Notes: generated from the letters alone by a model not told the origin. A stretch of DNA of 64,000 nucleotides from Paradevosia shaoguanensis (GCF_016801025.1 NZ_CP068983.1:2541001-2605000), one strand, 5' to 3'; counted from the stretch's first letter, positions 52,091 through 62,122 are shown. Numbers and translations: made by a program.

Positions 52091-53049
52091 CCGTTGGTGG
52101 CCCGCCTCGGCGCGCGGGCCGAGAACTCGGCCAGCGCGATGCCGACCACGACCAGCACCGCCGTCACCATGTGATAGGGCTCGATAGGCTCGCTCAGGAT
52201 CACGATCGACAGCAGCGTGCCGTAGACCGGGATCAGGTTGATGAAGAGACTCGCCCGGTTGGCGCCGATAAGCTCGACGCCGCGCGCGTAAAAGAGCTGC
52301 GCCACCACCGAAGGCAGGAAGGCCACGTAGGCGATGATGGCCCAGCCGAGCGGGGTCGTTTTGGCGACACCCGAGACGATGGCCGTAAAGCCGCCGCCCA
52401 GCATCACCTGCGCCACATAGCCGGCGAGAAGCGCGGCGGCGAAGGTGGTGACGAGAAAGCTCAGCCAGTGGATAGGCGGGCGATAGCGCAGCAGCAGCGA
52501 ATAGGCGGCATAGGAGAGCGAGGCGAGGATCATCAATGCGTCGCCCTGGTTGACGCTGAGCGTGATGATGCGGCTGAAATCGCCATGCACCGCCGTCAGC
52601 ACGACACCGCCAATGGTAAGGAACACGCCCAGCAATTGCAGGGCCGTCGAGCGCACGCGGAAGATGACGAAGTTGCCCAGGATCACGAGCACCGGGATCA
52701 GCGCCTGCTCGATCGAGGTGTTGACGGCGCTGGTATAATGCGCGGCCCCGTAAAGCAGCACGTTGAAGCCCGTATAGCCGATGGCGCCGTAGAGCGTGAG
52801 CATCAGCCAGCCCTTGCGGATTTCAGGCCAGTCGGTCTTGAGATGCCGCCAGGCGAAGGGCAGGACGAGGAGCAGGGCGGCCAGCCAGCGCACGACGATG
52901 AGCGTATAGGGATCGACCTGGTCGACGGCCATCTTGCCGGCCACGGCATTGCCGGCCCAGAAGAGCGGGGTCAGCGTCAGCAGGAAATAGGGCCGGTCCA
53001 GGGCCGAGGACATTAGGCCGCTGCGATCGGCGCTATGTGGCTTTGTCAT
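52087..53049 (-). CDS. EamA/DMT-family transporter
   Basis: Ten-helix inner-membrane protein of about 320 aa made of two EamA repeats, as in RhaT/YdcZ-type drug/metabolite exporters. Typical blocks are FWAGNAVAGKMAVDQV at helix 1, TSIEQALIPVLVILGN, and the second-repeat end ASLFINLIPVYGTLLSIVILSEPI. Start placed at the ATG at 53049 because GAGAAG lies upstream; an ATG at 53064 adds five residues. The 3' end overlaps the FAD oxidase by 4 bases on the opposite strand. Substrate unknown, commonly amino acids or small metabolites. Confidence 0.9.
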   Translation of the reverse strand: MTKPHSADRSGLMSSALDRPYFLLTLTPLFWAGNAVAGKMAVDQVDPYTLIVVRWLAALLLVLPFAWRHLKTDWPEIRKGWLMLTLYGAIGYTGFNVLLYGAAHYTSAVNTSIEQALIPVLVILGNFVIFRVRSTALQLLGVFLTIGGVVLTAVHGDFSRIITLSVNQGDALMILASLSYAAYSLLLRYRPPIHWLSFLVTTFAAALLAGYVAQVMLGGGFTAIVSGVAKTTPLGWAIIAYVAFLPSVVAQLFYARGVELIGANRASLFINLIPVYGTLLSIVILSEPIEPYHMVTAVLVVVGIALAEFSARAPRRATNG

Positions 53050-53190
53050 CGGCGCACTTCTCATGTATTGGTGCGCCGTAAAAACGCGCCGTCATGCCTA
53101 CTTGCTTTTCGTGACCGGCGTCAAACTGAACTCGGCCATCATCGAGGCGGTCCGCACTGCCGATGGCCCTCCGATCGGGGAAAGTTTTAA

Positions 53191-54480
<1,290 letters not shown>

Positions 54481-54527
54481 GTTTTTTTGTTAAAACACCG
54501 CGTTGAATTGTGGGTACCAGGTAGGCA

Positions 54528-56624
54528 ATGGCGGATTACAAAGAGCTGTTAAGGCGGGCAATTGCTGTCCTGCCTGAAAATAACGGCGCCGCTCGGCGCG
54601 CAGTCTACGAGAAGGCGCGCACTGCGCTCGTCGGGCAACTGCGCGCGATAGACCCTCCGCTTCCCGCCCGCGAGATCACCCAGCATCGGCTCCAGCTCGA
54701 GGATTGCATCCGACAGGTGGAGCGCGAGGCCAGCGAAGCGGTGATCGCGGACCTCAAGCAACAGGAAGATACGCCCGCGCCGCGCGTGCGGGTGCCCGAG
54801 CCGGTCGCGGCTCCTCCGCCTCCCCCGCCGCCGGTGGTGGACGCCGTGGAGCCGGAACCCGAATTCGTCGAACCAGAACCCGAATTCGTCGAGCCGGAGC
54901 CGGAACCGGAGATCGAGCCGGAAGTCGTGGCCAGCGCGCCCGAGCCTGAGTTCGAGCCGGAACCGGTGGTCGAGCCGGAGCCCGAGCCTGAAAGCGAGCC
55001 CGAGGCCGATATCGACCAGATCCAGGCGTTGATCGATGAAGCCGATCGCGCCGAGGCCGAACCGGTCGAAGCCGCGCCCGAGCCGGTGGTTGAGGTGACC
55101 CCCGAGGTCGTCGAACTGCCCAAGGCGCCGATTCCGCCGGTCCAGCCGCAGAACATCCCCTCGATCGTCGCGCGCGCCGAGGCGACGAAGACTGGGCCCT
55201 CGACCCCGCTGGTCTTCAACAATCCGGCCAAGCCGACCCCGCTCAAGGGCCCGACCTTCGAGCCGCGTCGCGATGGCAATGCCGTCGCTGCCCAGCGCCT
55301 CGAGCCTTCGCTCCATTCGCAGGCCGTCGCGCGCCAGCACGTCGCTGACCCCATCGCCGCCGTCGAGCAGAACGGCGCCGTCGCCCTCTCGACCGTCCGC
55401 GAAGTCGAGGTCGAGCCGGGCGTCGCCGAAACGCCGGCCAACGATCCGCAGGTCACCATCGACCGCGCCATCGCCACGCTCGACCGCGAAGCGCGCGGCG
55501 AGGTGAGCGCCGATGGCTCCGTCACCAAGGTCGAGGTCAACAAGGATGCCGAGGCGGTCAAGCCCGCCAAGCCGTCCGTCTCGCTTTCGTCCGACGAGGA
55601 CGAGGATTTCGAGCCTGGCCCGGTCGAACGCGGCCGTGGGCTCAATGCCGTTACCATTTTCCTCGCCGTTTTCGCGCTGCTGCTGATCGGCGCGGCCGGC
55701 GCCGGCTATTGGGCCTGGCGCGAGGGCTATGTCGACCCGGCCGCCATGTTCGGCCAGAGCGAAGCCACGGCCGATGCCACGGCGCCCGAGGCCAACCCGG
55801 CCAGCGTTCCGGCGACCGAACCCAATCCTGATGCCACCGGCCCGGGCAATACCGTCGCCACCGCGCAGACGGCCGAGCCCACCCAGGAGCTCAAGCCCGA
55901 CGACCGGCTCTCGGCCGACCAGCCTTCCACCGTGCCGCTCACCACGCCGCCGCCGGCCCAGGTCAACGCGCCCAATGCCGACGACAAGAGCGACGAGCGC
56001 CTGCCGGCCAGCGAGCCCGCAGCCGCCCCGCAGGTCGCTGCAGCCGACGCCACCTCGCCCGCCGCGGCGAACCTGGCCGGCAACCAGTCCCTGCTGCTCG
56101 AAGCATCCGACGACGGCACGACCGGCGCCGTGCCGTTCTCGGGCACGGTCGAGTGGAGCAAGGGCAAGGACGAAGTCGGCCAGCCGACGCTGGTGGGCAA
56201 GGCCAAGATTCCGGCCCGCAACCTCACCGTCGATGTCCTCATCCGCCGCAACGCCGATCCGAGCCTGCCGGCGAGCCATCTGATGGAAGTCAATTTCGAC
56301 GTCAGCCAGACCTTTATCGGCGGCTCGATCGCAGGCCTGCCCGGCGTGCTTCTCAAGAACGAGGAACTGGTGCAGGGCACCCCGCTCATCGGCGCCTCGG
56401 CGCGCGTCGTCGGCAATTCCTTCCTCTTCGCGCTCAGCGCCTCGCCCTCGGATTCGACGACGAACTCGAACCTGCTGACCTCGCGCAAGTGGATGGACCT
56501 CGCCATCATCTACGCCACCGGCAAACGCGCGATCATCACCCTCGAAAAAGACGAGGACGCCGCCAAACTCTTCGACGACGTCTTCGCCGAATGGGCCAAG
56601 GCCCCACCGCTCGCCGAAAACTAG
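54528..56624 (+). CDS. Acidic Pro/Glu-repeat single-pass membrane protein
   Basis: 698-aa protein of unknown function. The first ~80 residues form a small helical domain (LLRRAIAVLPENNGAARRAVYEKAR...) of a type often seen at the N-terminus of alphaproteobacterial membrane proteins beside purA. A long acidic low-complexity region follows with Pro-Glu repeats (PEPEFVEPEPEF repeated; ~residues 100-175). One transmembrane helix (VTIFLAVFALLLIGAAGAGYW, near residue 375) is followed by an Ala/Pro-rich linker. The C-terminal domain (residues ~525-695) is probably periplasmic and beta-rich (FSGTVEWSKG; GSIAGLPGVLL). Followed by a strong terminator. Function unknown; a transenvelope spacer or regulator is conceivable. 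Confidence 0.85.
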   Translation: MADYKELLRRAIAVLPENNGAARRAVYEKARTALVGQLRAIDPPLPAREITQHRLQLEDCIRQVEREASEAVIADLKQQEDTPAPRVRVPEPVAAPPPPPPPVVDAVEPEPEFVEPEPEFVEPEPEPEIEPEVVASAPEPEFEPEPVVEPEPEPESEPEADIDQIQALIDEADRAEAEPVEAAPEPVVEVTPEVVELPKAPIPPVQPQNIPSIVARAEATKTGPSTPLVFNNPAKPTPLKGPTFEPRRDGNAVAAQRLEPSLHSQAVARQHVADPIAAVEQNGAVALSTVREVEVEPGVAETPANDPQVTIDRAIATLDREARGEVSADGSVTKVEVNKDAEAVKPAKPSVSLSSDEDEDFEPGPVERGRGLNAVTIFLAVFALLLIGAAGAGYWAWREGYVDPAAMFGQSEATADATAPEANPASVPATEPNPDATGPGNTVATAQTAEPTQELKPDDRLSADQPSTVPLTTPPPAQVNAPNADDKSDERLPASEPAAAPQVAAADATSPAAANLAGNQSLLLEASDDGTTGAVPFSGTVEWSKGKDEVGQPTLVGKAKIPARNLTVDVLIRRNADPSLPASHLMEVNFDVSQTFIGGSIAGLPGVLLKNEELVQGTPLIGASARVVGNSFLFALSASPSDSTTNSNLLTSRKWMDLAIIYATGKRAIITLEKDEDAAKLFDDVFAEWAKAPPLAEN

Positions 56625-56631
56625 GAAATCG

Positions 56632-56668
56632 AGTGGCTCCAACGCAGGTTGGGGCCACTTTTGTTTTG
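56632..56668 (+). terminator. Rho-independent terminator after the acidic membrane protein gene
   Basis: Twelve-bp stem with one G-U pair (56632-56643 with 56648-56659), GCAG loop and TTTTGTTTT tail. Confidence 0.9.
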
Positions 56669-56728
56669 GGGCGCCGAAGGCGTCGGCATCGATTGTGTCA
56701 CCGCCCGCGAAACACCGTCTCCCTCCCC

Positions 56729-56779
56729 CTTGCGGGGACGGGACAGGGGTGGAGGCTTGCGGGGAGGGGACAGGGATGG
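56729..56779 (+). repeat. 24-bp imperfect tandem repeat
   Basis: Two 24-base units (56729-56752 and 56756-56779) differing at two positions, beginning CTTGCGGGGA. Intergenic; no function visible. Confidence 0.65.
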
Positions 56780-56829
56780 GTGCTCCGCGCCACATCCTCT
56801 CCCACCACTCACTCGCCCCACCCACCGCA

Positions 56830-56915
56830 CTTCCCCTGCCGCAGAGCCGGGGCCCACGGATACCCCCCACCCGAGCGGAGCGGTGCAATAGGCCCCGGGT
56901 CTTCGCCCGGGGAAG
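56830..56915 (+). repeat. Two-hairpin interspersed repeat, copy 1
   Basis: 86-base element bounded by inverted CTTCCCC/GGGGAAG ends. Its left half can form a CCCC(T)GC-CGCAGA-GCCGGGG hairpin and its right half a perfect CCCCGGG-TCTTCG-CCCGGGG hairpin. Same family as the elements at 57065 and 62698. REP-doublet-like. Confidence 0.8.
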
Positions 56916-56933
56916 TTCCGTGATGGGAAGAGT

Positions 56934-56990
56934 TGCGTAGTGAACAGTGCTCAGTTTGTGGTGGGAGAGTGCGTAGTGAACAGTGCTCAG
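56934..56990 (+). repeat. 21-bp direct repeat pair
   Basis: Identical 21-base units at 56934-56954 and 56970-56990 (TGCGTAGTGAACAGTGCTCAG split by 15 bases), located between copies 1 and 2 of the two-hairpin element. Confidence 0.7.
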
Positions 56991-57064
56991 GTCCCAAACC
57001 TACCGGCAAAATGCCTGTCCACCCCCGCCTCTCGATCCCCCACCACACTCACCCCACCTCCGAA

Positions 57065-57149
57065 CTTCCCCGGCCGCAGAGCCGGGGCCCACGGATACCC
57101 CCATCCGAGTGGCGCGGTGCAATAGGCCCCGGGTCTTCGCCCGGGGAAG
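57065..57149 (+). repeat. Two-hairpin interspersed repeat, copy 2
   Basis: 85-base copy in the same orientation as copy 1 with nearly identical sequence; both internal hairpins are perfect 7-bp stems with 6-base loops. Ends are CTTCCCCGG and CCGGGGAAG. Confidence 0.82.
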
Positions 57150-57245
57150 TAAGGGGTGGGGTGAGGGTGGGGTGAAGAAGGGAAGTTCGGAGCTACTAAC
57201 GCTCCCGGAAGAAACCGAGGAAACTCGCCGAAAGCAGCGCGCCCC
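57150..57245. other. End of repeat-rich intergenic region
   Basis: Remainder of a roughly 580-base region (56670-57245) lacking any supportable gene. It contains only repeats and low-complexity G/C tracts; overlapping short frames read through the repeats and are rejected. Confidence 0.5.
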
Positions 57246-57884
57246 TCACCCCTCCACCAACTTCCCGCCCTCGATCCGATACGTCCGCGACGCCAGCGCC
57301 GCCACGTCGTCCAGGTGATGGCTCACCAGCACCGTGTGCCAGCCATGCGCCACCGTCAGCGCCCGCACCAAGGTCCGCGTCGTCACGCGCGTCTCGTCGT
57401 CCAGCGCCGAAAACGGCTCGTCCAGCAGCAGGATCGGCCGGCCGCGCAGCAGCGTCCGCGCCAGCGCCACGCGCTGCTTCTGCCCGCCCGACAACGTCGA
57501 GGCCCGTTGTGGCCCAATCCTGGGCAGGCCCACCTCCGCCAGCGCGTCGACGATCCGGCGCGCTGCTTCGCCGCGCGGTACATCGCGCGGCAGGCCCAGC
57601 GCCACGTTCCGCTCCGCCGTCAGGTGCTCGAACAGCGTTTCGGACTGGAACAGCAGCGACACCGGCCGCGCCTCCGGGGCCAGCGGTACGAGGTCGAGGT
57701 TGTCGAGCGTCATGCGCCCCGACGTCGGCTTGAGGAAGCCGGCGATGAGGTCGAGCAGGGTGGATTTGCCCGAGCCCGAGGGGCCGGTCACCGCCGTGAT
57801 CTGGCCGGGCAGGGCCTCCATGTCGAAGCGATAGGTGAGGCCGCTGCCCGGATGGGCATAGGCGATGGCGTCAAGCTTGAGCAT
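57246..57884 (-). CDS. thiQ: Thiamine ABC transporter ATP-binding protein
   Basis: 212-aa ATPase of the thiamine/TPP importer ThiBPQ. Walker A GPSGSGKST, Q-loop LLFQSETLF, signature LSGGQKQR and Walker B ILLLDEPFSALDD are all present. It overlaps the permease gene by 14 bases, consistent with coupled translation. Last gene of the TPP-riboswitch-controlled operon; no clear terminator before the repeat region. The short length is normal for ThiQ. Confidence 0.95.
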   Translation of the reverse strand: MLKLDAIAYAHPGSGLTYRFDMEALPGQITAVTGPSGSGKSTLLDLIAGFLKPTSGRMTLDNLDLVPLAPEARPVSLLFQSETLFEHLTAERNVALGLPRDVPRGEAARRIVDALAEVGLPRIGPQRASTLSGGQKQRVALARTLLRGRPILLLDEPFSALDDETRVTTRTLVRALTVAHGWHTVLVSHHLDDVAALASRTYRIEGGKLVEG

Positions 57885-59493
57885 GGCTGAGCTTTTCGAA
57901 GAGGCGCGGCAGGAGAATGAAGACCGCGAGGGAGAGGATGAGCATCAGCGCGGCGATCACCGCCGTATCGTTGGTGCGATAGGTGCCGAGCGCGCGATAC
58001 ATGAGCAGCGGCAGGGTGGTGAAATCCTGCGTACCGAAGAGCGAAATCACGCCCAGGTCTCCGAGCGAGAAGCAGAAGGCAAGGGCGAGCGCCACGCCGA
58101 GATCTCGCCCCAGCAGCGGCAGTTCCACCAGCGTGAATTGCTGCCAGCCGCCCAATCCCAGCGCGCGCACCAGCCGACCCTGTCCGCGCGCAATGGCTTC
58201 GAGCGGGGGCCCGAGCGTCGCTACCGCAAAGGGCAGCGAGAGGAGGGCATTGGCGATCACCACCACATAGGGCGCTGCTGCGTCGGCACGGATGCCCAGA
58301 TTGCGCACCGCGAGGAAGAAGCCGAGCGCCAGCACGACGGCGGGCACCGCGAGATAGGCATAGGCCGGCGCCCCCAGCCCGATGCGGGCGAGGTGGCTCG
58401 CCGTCGTTGCGCGCGCCATGGCCAGCAGCAGCGCGAAGACGATGCAGAGCACGGCCGAGGCGATGCCAATGACGAGGCTGGTGATCGTCGCCGTCCAGAA
58501 GCTCGGCCGTGTCAGCACGGGAATGGCATGCAGCCCGATGCCGTCGGCCAGTACCGAAAGCAGCGGCAGCGCGAAGGCAACGAGGCAGATGAGCAGGATC
58601 AGCCATTGCAGCGCCTGCGTGCGGCGGCTGTCCGACCAGGTCTGGCCCCCCGAGGGGCCGAGGCTCGTGGGCACCGGCGCCAGCGCCGAGGCGATGAGGA
58701 TGACGATGGAACAGGCGGCGATCTGCACCAGTGCCAGGTTCACTGCGCCCTTGAGGTCGAAATCGAGCCGCACGGCCGAATAGATGGCCACTTCGAGCGT
58801 CTGGTTGGCCGGCCCGCCGCCGAGCAGCAGCACGATGGGGAAGCTGGTGAAGGCGAGAAGGAAGATGATCGCGGCAAGGCCCGGAAGCGCGCCGCGCAGC
58901 ACGGGCCAGTCGATGATCGCAAAGCGCTGCCAGGCCGAGAGCGCGAGGCTCTGGCCGGTCTTGAGCCGGGCCGCGGGCAGGGCGTCGAGCCGGGCCAGCA
59001 GCACGCGGGCGGCAAAGGCGCCGTCGAGGATCACATGGGCGAAGAGAATGCCCGGCAGGCCGAACATCGGATTGCCGATGGAAATGCCGAAGGGCGAGAG
59101 CGCCGCATTGATCCAGCCATTGCGGCCCCAGACCGAAAGCAGGCCGAAGGCGACGATGAGGCCGGGGGTGACGATGGCGGCGGCGAAAAGGCCGACGACG
59201 AGATTGCGGCCTGGGAAAGTCAGCCGGTTGAGGCACCACGCCAGCGCGATGCCCACGAGCAGCGACAGCACCGTCGTGAGCCCCGCCTGGATGGAGGTCA
59301 TCCGCAGCAGGTGCGGGATATCCAGGCTCGATTGCGGCGTCGCCGCCTCGCTGGCGGCGGCGTGGACGATCGACCAGAGGACGAGGGCGACGAGCGCGGC
59401 GATGCCGAGGGCGACGACCGCCCCGCCCAGGAGGCGGAGCGGCCGGCGCGGCAGGATCAGGCGGCCGTCACTGGATGGCTGCGAGGGCTTCAT
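57871..59493 (-). CDS. thiP: Thiamine ABC transporter permease
   Basis: 540-aa inner-membrane permease with two fused transport domains, as usual for ThiP (about 12 helices). Both halves carry the EAA-type coupling loop: LAPARLKTGQSLALSAW-like in the first and GRLVRALGLGGWQQF in the second. Start chosen at the ATG at 59493, inside the end of thiB (26-base overlap); the longer frame would add 32 Ser/Pro-rich residues antithetical to a permease N-terminus. Works with ThiB and ThiQ to import thiamine and its phosphates. Confidence 0.94.
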   Translation of the reverse strand: MKPSQPSSDGRLILPRRPLRLLGGAVVALGIAALVALVLWSIVHAAASEAATPQSSLDIPHLLRMTSIQAGLTTVLSLLVGIALAWCLNRLTFPGRNLVVGLFAAAIVTPGLIVAFGLLSVWGRNGWINAALSPFGISIGNPMFGLPGILFAHVILDGAFAARVLLARLDALPAARLKTGQSLALSAWQRFAIIDWPVLRGALPGLAAIIFLLAFTSFPIVLLLGGGPANQTLEVAIYSAVRLDFDLKGAVNLALVQIAACSIVILIASALAPVPTSLGPSGGQTWSDSRRTQALQWLILLICLVAFALPLLSVLADGIGLHAIPVLTRPSFWTATITSLVIGIASAVLCIVFALLLAMARATTASHLARIGLGAPAYAYLAVPAVVLALGFFLAVRNLGIRADAAAPYVVVIANALLSLPFAVATLGPPLEAIARGQGRLVRALGLGGWQQFTLVELPLLGRDLGVALALAFCFSLGDLGVISLFGTQDFTTLPLLMYRALGTYRTNDTAVIAALMLILSLAVFILLPRLFEKLSHAQA

Positions 59494-60478
59494 CGATCCA
59501 GGACTTGGAATTGGCCGTGATGGTGGCTTCGTCGAGCTCGAGCACCTTGGCGGGCTTGGGCTGGGCGTAGAAGGCGGCGGGCAGTTCATCGCCCAGGTCG
59601 ATCACCGGATACATCCAGTTGGTCGTGGGGATCACGAGCTGGGCGTCCTTGGTGGTGAGGAAGGCGAGGAACTGCTTGGCCAGGTCCTGGTGCGGCGAGG
59701 ACTTGAGGATGCCCGCCACTTCGATCTGCGGGAAATGCCCTTCGGTGAATTCGGCGAAGGCGTAGTTCTCGTCCTTTTCCGAAACCGCGTGATAGGCGGG
59801 GGAGGTGGTGTAGGAGAGCGCCATGTCGGCCTCGCCCTTGAGGAAAAGGCCGTAGGCCTCCGACCAGCCCTTGGTCATGGTGAGGATATGGGGCTTCATG
59901 CCCTTCCAGATTTCCGGGGCCTTGTCGCCATAGGCGGCCTTGATCCACAGCAGCAGCCCGAGGCCGGGAGTGTCCGAGCGCGGGTCCTCGATCACGATCT
60001 TGAAGCTCTCGGGCATCGCGATCAGTTCTTCGAAGGAATGGGGCGGGTTGGGCACCTTGGTCTTGTTGTAGACGAAGGCGAAATAGCCCCAGTCGAAGGG
60101 CACGAACTGCTTGTCCGTCCAGGTGACGGGGATGTCGAGGCCGGTAAGCTCGAGGCCATGGTCGGCGAAAAGCCCCGTCGCGCGGGCTTCCCCGGCGGTG
60201 GCGGTATCGAGGCCCAGGATCATGTCGGCCTGGGTGGTGGCGCCTTCGAGCTGCACCTTGCGGAGCGCGTTGATCGAGGAATCGGCGGCCACGAAATTGA
60301 CGGTGCAGCCGTTGCACTGGGCCTCGAAGGCCTTCTTGAGGCCGGGCCCCGGGCCCCATTCGGAGGCGAAGCCGTCATAGGTGTAGATGGTGAGCGCAGA
60401 TGCGTCCTGGGCCGCCGCGGGCAAAGCCGCGGCAAGGCCGGCAAGAACCGCAAGCGCGAAGCGGATGGATTTGACCAT
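59468..60478 (-). CDS. thiB: Thiamine-binding periplasmic protein
   Basis: 336-aa substrate-binding protein of the thiamine importer. Sec signal peptide (FALAVLAGLAAALPAAAQ). Mature N-terminus ALTIYTYDGFASEWGPGP matches the ThiB family (IYTYDSF). Further family blocks are VPFDWGYFAFVYNK and PRSDTPGLGLLLW. First gene of thiBPQ, preceded by a TPP riboswitch 80 bases upstream. Confidence 0.95.
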   Translation of the reverse strand: MVKSIRFALAVLAGLAAALPAAAQDASALTIYTYDGFASEWGPGPGLKKAFEAQCNGCTVNFVAADSSINALRKVQLEGATTQADMILGLDTATAGEARATGLFADHGLELTGLDIPVTWTDKQFVPFDWGYFAFVYNKTKVPNPPHSFEELIAMPESFKIVIEDPRSDTPGLGLLLWIKAAYGDKAPEIWKGMKPHILTMTKGWSEAYGLFLKGEADMALSYTTSPAYHAVSEKDENYAFAEFTEGHFPQIEVAGILKSSPHQDLAKQFLAFLTTKDAQLVIPTTNWMYPVIDLGDELPAAFYAQPKPAKVLELDEATITANSKSWIDEALAAIQ

Positions 60479-60559
60479 GAGTCAGTCCCTTCGGTCGTTG
60501 CGGTCATGTAACGAGAAGGGAATAAGAATGGTCGGGGACGCGAGACGAGCGCCCTTGCC

Positions 60560-60645
60560 ATCTCGAACTTCCTCCGCCAGCATGACCTGGTTCAGGTTCA
60601 ATGGGTAACTCTCAGCTCCGGGAAACCCCGGAACACCCCAGCGAG
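60560..60645 (-). ncRNA. TPP riboswitch (THI element)
   Basis: On the reverse strand the conserved core is read in order: GGGGTG, the CTGAGA box, ACCC, TTGAACCTGA, and the ATGCTGGCG-AGG box. This is the classic thiamine pyrophosphate-sensing aptamer, upstream of thiBPQ in the same orientation. Rising TPP is expected to reduce importer expression. No separate terminator hairpin stands out before thiB, so control may act on translation. Confidence 0.96.
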
Positions 60646-60677
60646 ACGGCTTGAGACATAGAGAGAGTTATCCTGCT

Positions 60678-61367
60678 GTGCAAGACCTTAACGCCTACGA
60701 CCTTCCGCTCATTCACGACGGCATCCTGGTGATCGTCGGGGGCGGCGCCGTGGATGTGCCGCTGCTCAAATGGCTGTCCTCGCAGGGCGCAAAGCTTATC
60801 GGCGCCGATAGCGGCGGCGATGCCATCATGGAGGCGGGGCTGGTTCCCGACGCCATTATCGGGGACATGGATTCGATCTCGGACCCGGAGGGCTGGCCCG
60901 AGGCGACGCGGGTTTTCCGCATCGCCGAGCAGATCACCACCGATTTCGAGAAGTGCCTCTATTCCACCAAGGCCCCCATCACCGTCGCGCTGGGCATGAC
61001 CGGGCGGCGGTTCGACCACACGCTTTCGGCGGTGAGCGCGGCCACCCGCTTCGCCCGCGAGCGGCGCATCGTGCTCTCGGACGAGCACGACGTGGCTCTG
61101 GCGGTGAGCGGCTCCTTCGCCTTCACCATCCCGCCCGGCGAGCGCGTCTCGATCTACCCGTTGGCGCCCATCGACTTCGTGCGTTCGGAGGGCCTGCTCT
61201 ATCCGCTCGACAGCCTGCACCTCGAGCAGGGCGGGCTCATCGGCACCTCTAACCAGGCCTTAACCGAAAGCATAAAAATCGAGCCGGTCGACGATACGCC
61301 CTGGCTGCTCATCGTTGAAAAGTCACACTTGCCCGCATTGCTGGAGGCTTTACGGAGGCAAGCTTGA
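60678..61367 (+). CDS. thiN: Thiamine diphosphokinase
   Basis: Transfers pyrophosphate from ATP to thiamine, making TPP directly. About 229 aa. Hallmarks are GADSGGDAIMEAGLVPDAIIGDMDSI, with the acidic GDMDS motif, and the GMTGRRFDHTL motif of the TPK catalytic domain. The C-terminal TPK B1-like domain follows. The GTG at 60678 is the preferred start; a TTG at 60651 also exists. It is divergent from the riboswitch-controlled importer operon and supplies the cell with TPP from imported thiamine. Its stop overlaps the next gene start (TTGA). Confidence 0.9.
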   Translation: MQDLNAYDLPLIHDGILVIVGGGAVDVPLLKWLSSQGAKLIGADSGGDAIMEAGLVPDAIIGDMDSISDPEGWPEATRVFRIAEQITTDFEKCLYSTKAPITVALGMTGRRFDHTLSAVSAATRFARERRIVLSDEHDVALAVSGSFAFTIPPGERVSIYPLAPIDFVRSEGLLYPLDSLHLEQGGLIGTSNQALTESIKIEPVDDTPWLLIVEKSHLPALLEALRRQA

Positions 61368-62122
61368 AGCGACTGATTTCATTTGTGTTCCTGGGCCTGG
61401 TCCTGACTTCGCCGGCGCTGGCGGAGCCGGGATGCCTGCTCGTCGTCGATGCGCACAGCAAGGCGGTGATCCACGAAACGGGCGAGGATTGCGACGAGCC
61501 CAATACGCCGGCCTCGACCTTCAAGGTGCCGCTGGCGGTGATGGGGTTCGAGACCGGCTATCTCAAGGACGGCGACAATCCCGCGCTGCCGTGGAAGCCC
61601 GAATACGGTGTCAACAAGCCCGAGGACAAGGCGACCACGACGCCGCGCATCTGGCTGCGCGATTCCATCCTCTGGTATTCGCGCGTCCTCACCCGCGAAA
61701 TGGGCATGAAGACCTTCGCCAAATTCGTCGCCGATTTCGACTACGGCAATGCCGATGTCTCGGGCGGGCTCACCAAGGCCTGGCTCAATTCCTCGCTGCG
61801 CATCACGCCGCGCCAGCAGGTGGCCTTCATCGAGCGCCTCATCGAGGACCGGCTGCCCGTGTCGCTGCCGGCTCTGGCGATGACGCGCGAGGTCATCGCG
61901 CAATACGAGGCCGGCGGTTGGACCGTGCACGGCAAGACCGGCACCAGCTACATCGCCAAAGGCCCGCTGCGGCTGGGCTGGTTCGTCGGCTGGGCCGACA
62001 AGGGCGACCGCCGCGTGATCTTCGCCAAGCTGGTCAAGGACACGAAAAAGACCTCGGCTATGGCCGGCCCGCGAGCGCTCAAGGAGTTCCTGGCCGAGGC
62101 CGAGGCGGTGCTCGGCCGATGA
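61364..62122 (+). CDS. Class D (OXA-type) beta-lactamase-like protein
   Basis: 252-aa exported protein of the penicillin-binding/class D beta-lactamase fold. Sec signal peptide (LISFVFLGLVLTSPALA). Active-site motifs in order: S51-T-F-K54 (nucleophile and general base Lys), S106-R-V108, Y127-G-N129 typical of class D enzymes, and K191-T-G193. Compatible with penicillin hydrolysis, but a non-hydrolytic penicillin sensor or transpeptidase-like role cannot be excluded. Starts at TTG 61364, overlapping the thiamine kinase stop by 4 bases, with GGAGG 5 bases upstream, so translation is coupled to the kinase. Confidence 0.85.
   Translation: MKRLISFVFLGLVLTSPALAEPGCLLVVDAHSKAVIHETGEDCDEPNTPASTFKVPLAVMGFETGYLKDGDNPALPWKPEYGVNKPEDKATTTPRIWLRDSILWYSRVLTREMGMKTFAKFVADFDYGNADVSGGLTKAWLNSSLRITPRQQVAFIERLIEDRLPVSLPALAMTREVIAQYEAGGWTVHGKTGTSYIAKGPLRLGWFVGWADKGDRRVIFAKLVKDTKKTSAMAGPRALKEFLAEAEAVLGR

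Noticed and set aside
56830-57149. CRISPR array
   Set aside because: Only two REP-like copies with unequal, non-spacer-like separation, each able to form two hairpins, and no cas genes.
57873-59239. Alternative reverse-strand frame within thiP (483 codons)
   Set aside because: His/Arg/Ala-rich translation without membrane helices; the overlapping frame gives a clear two-domain permease.
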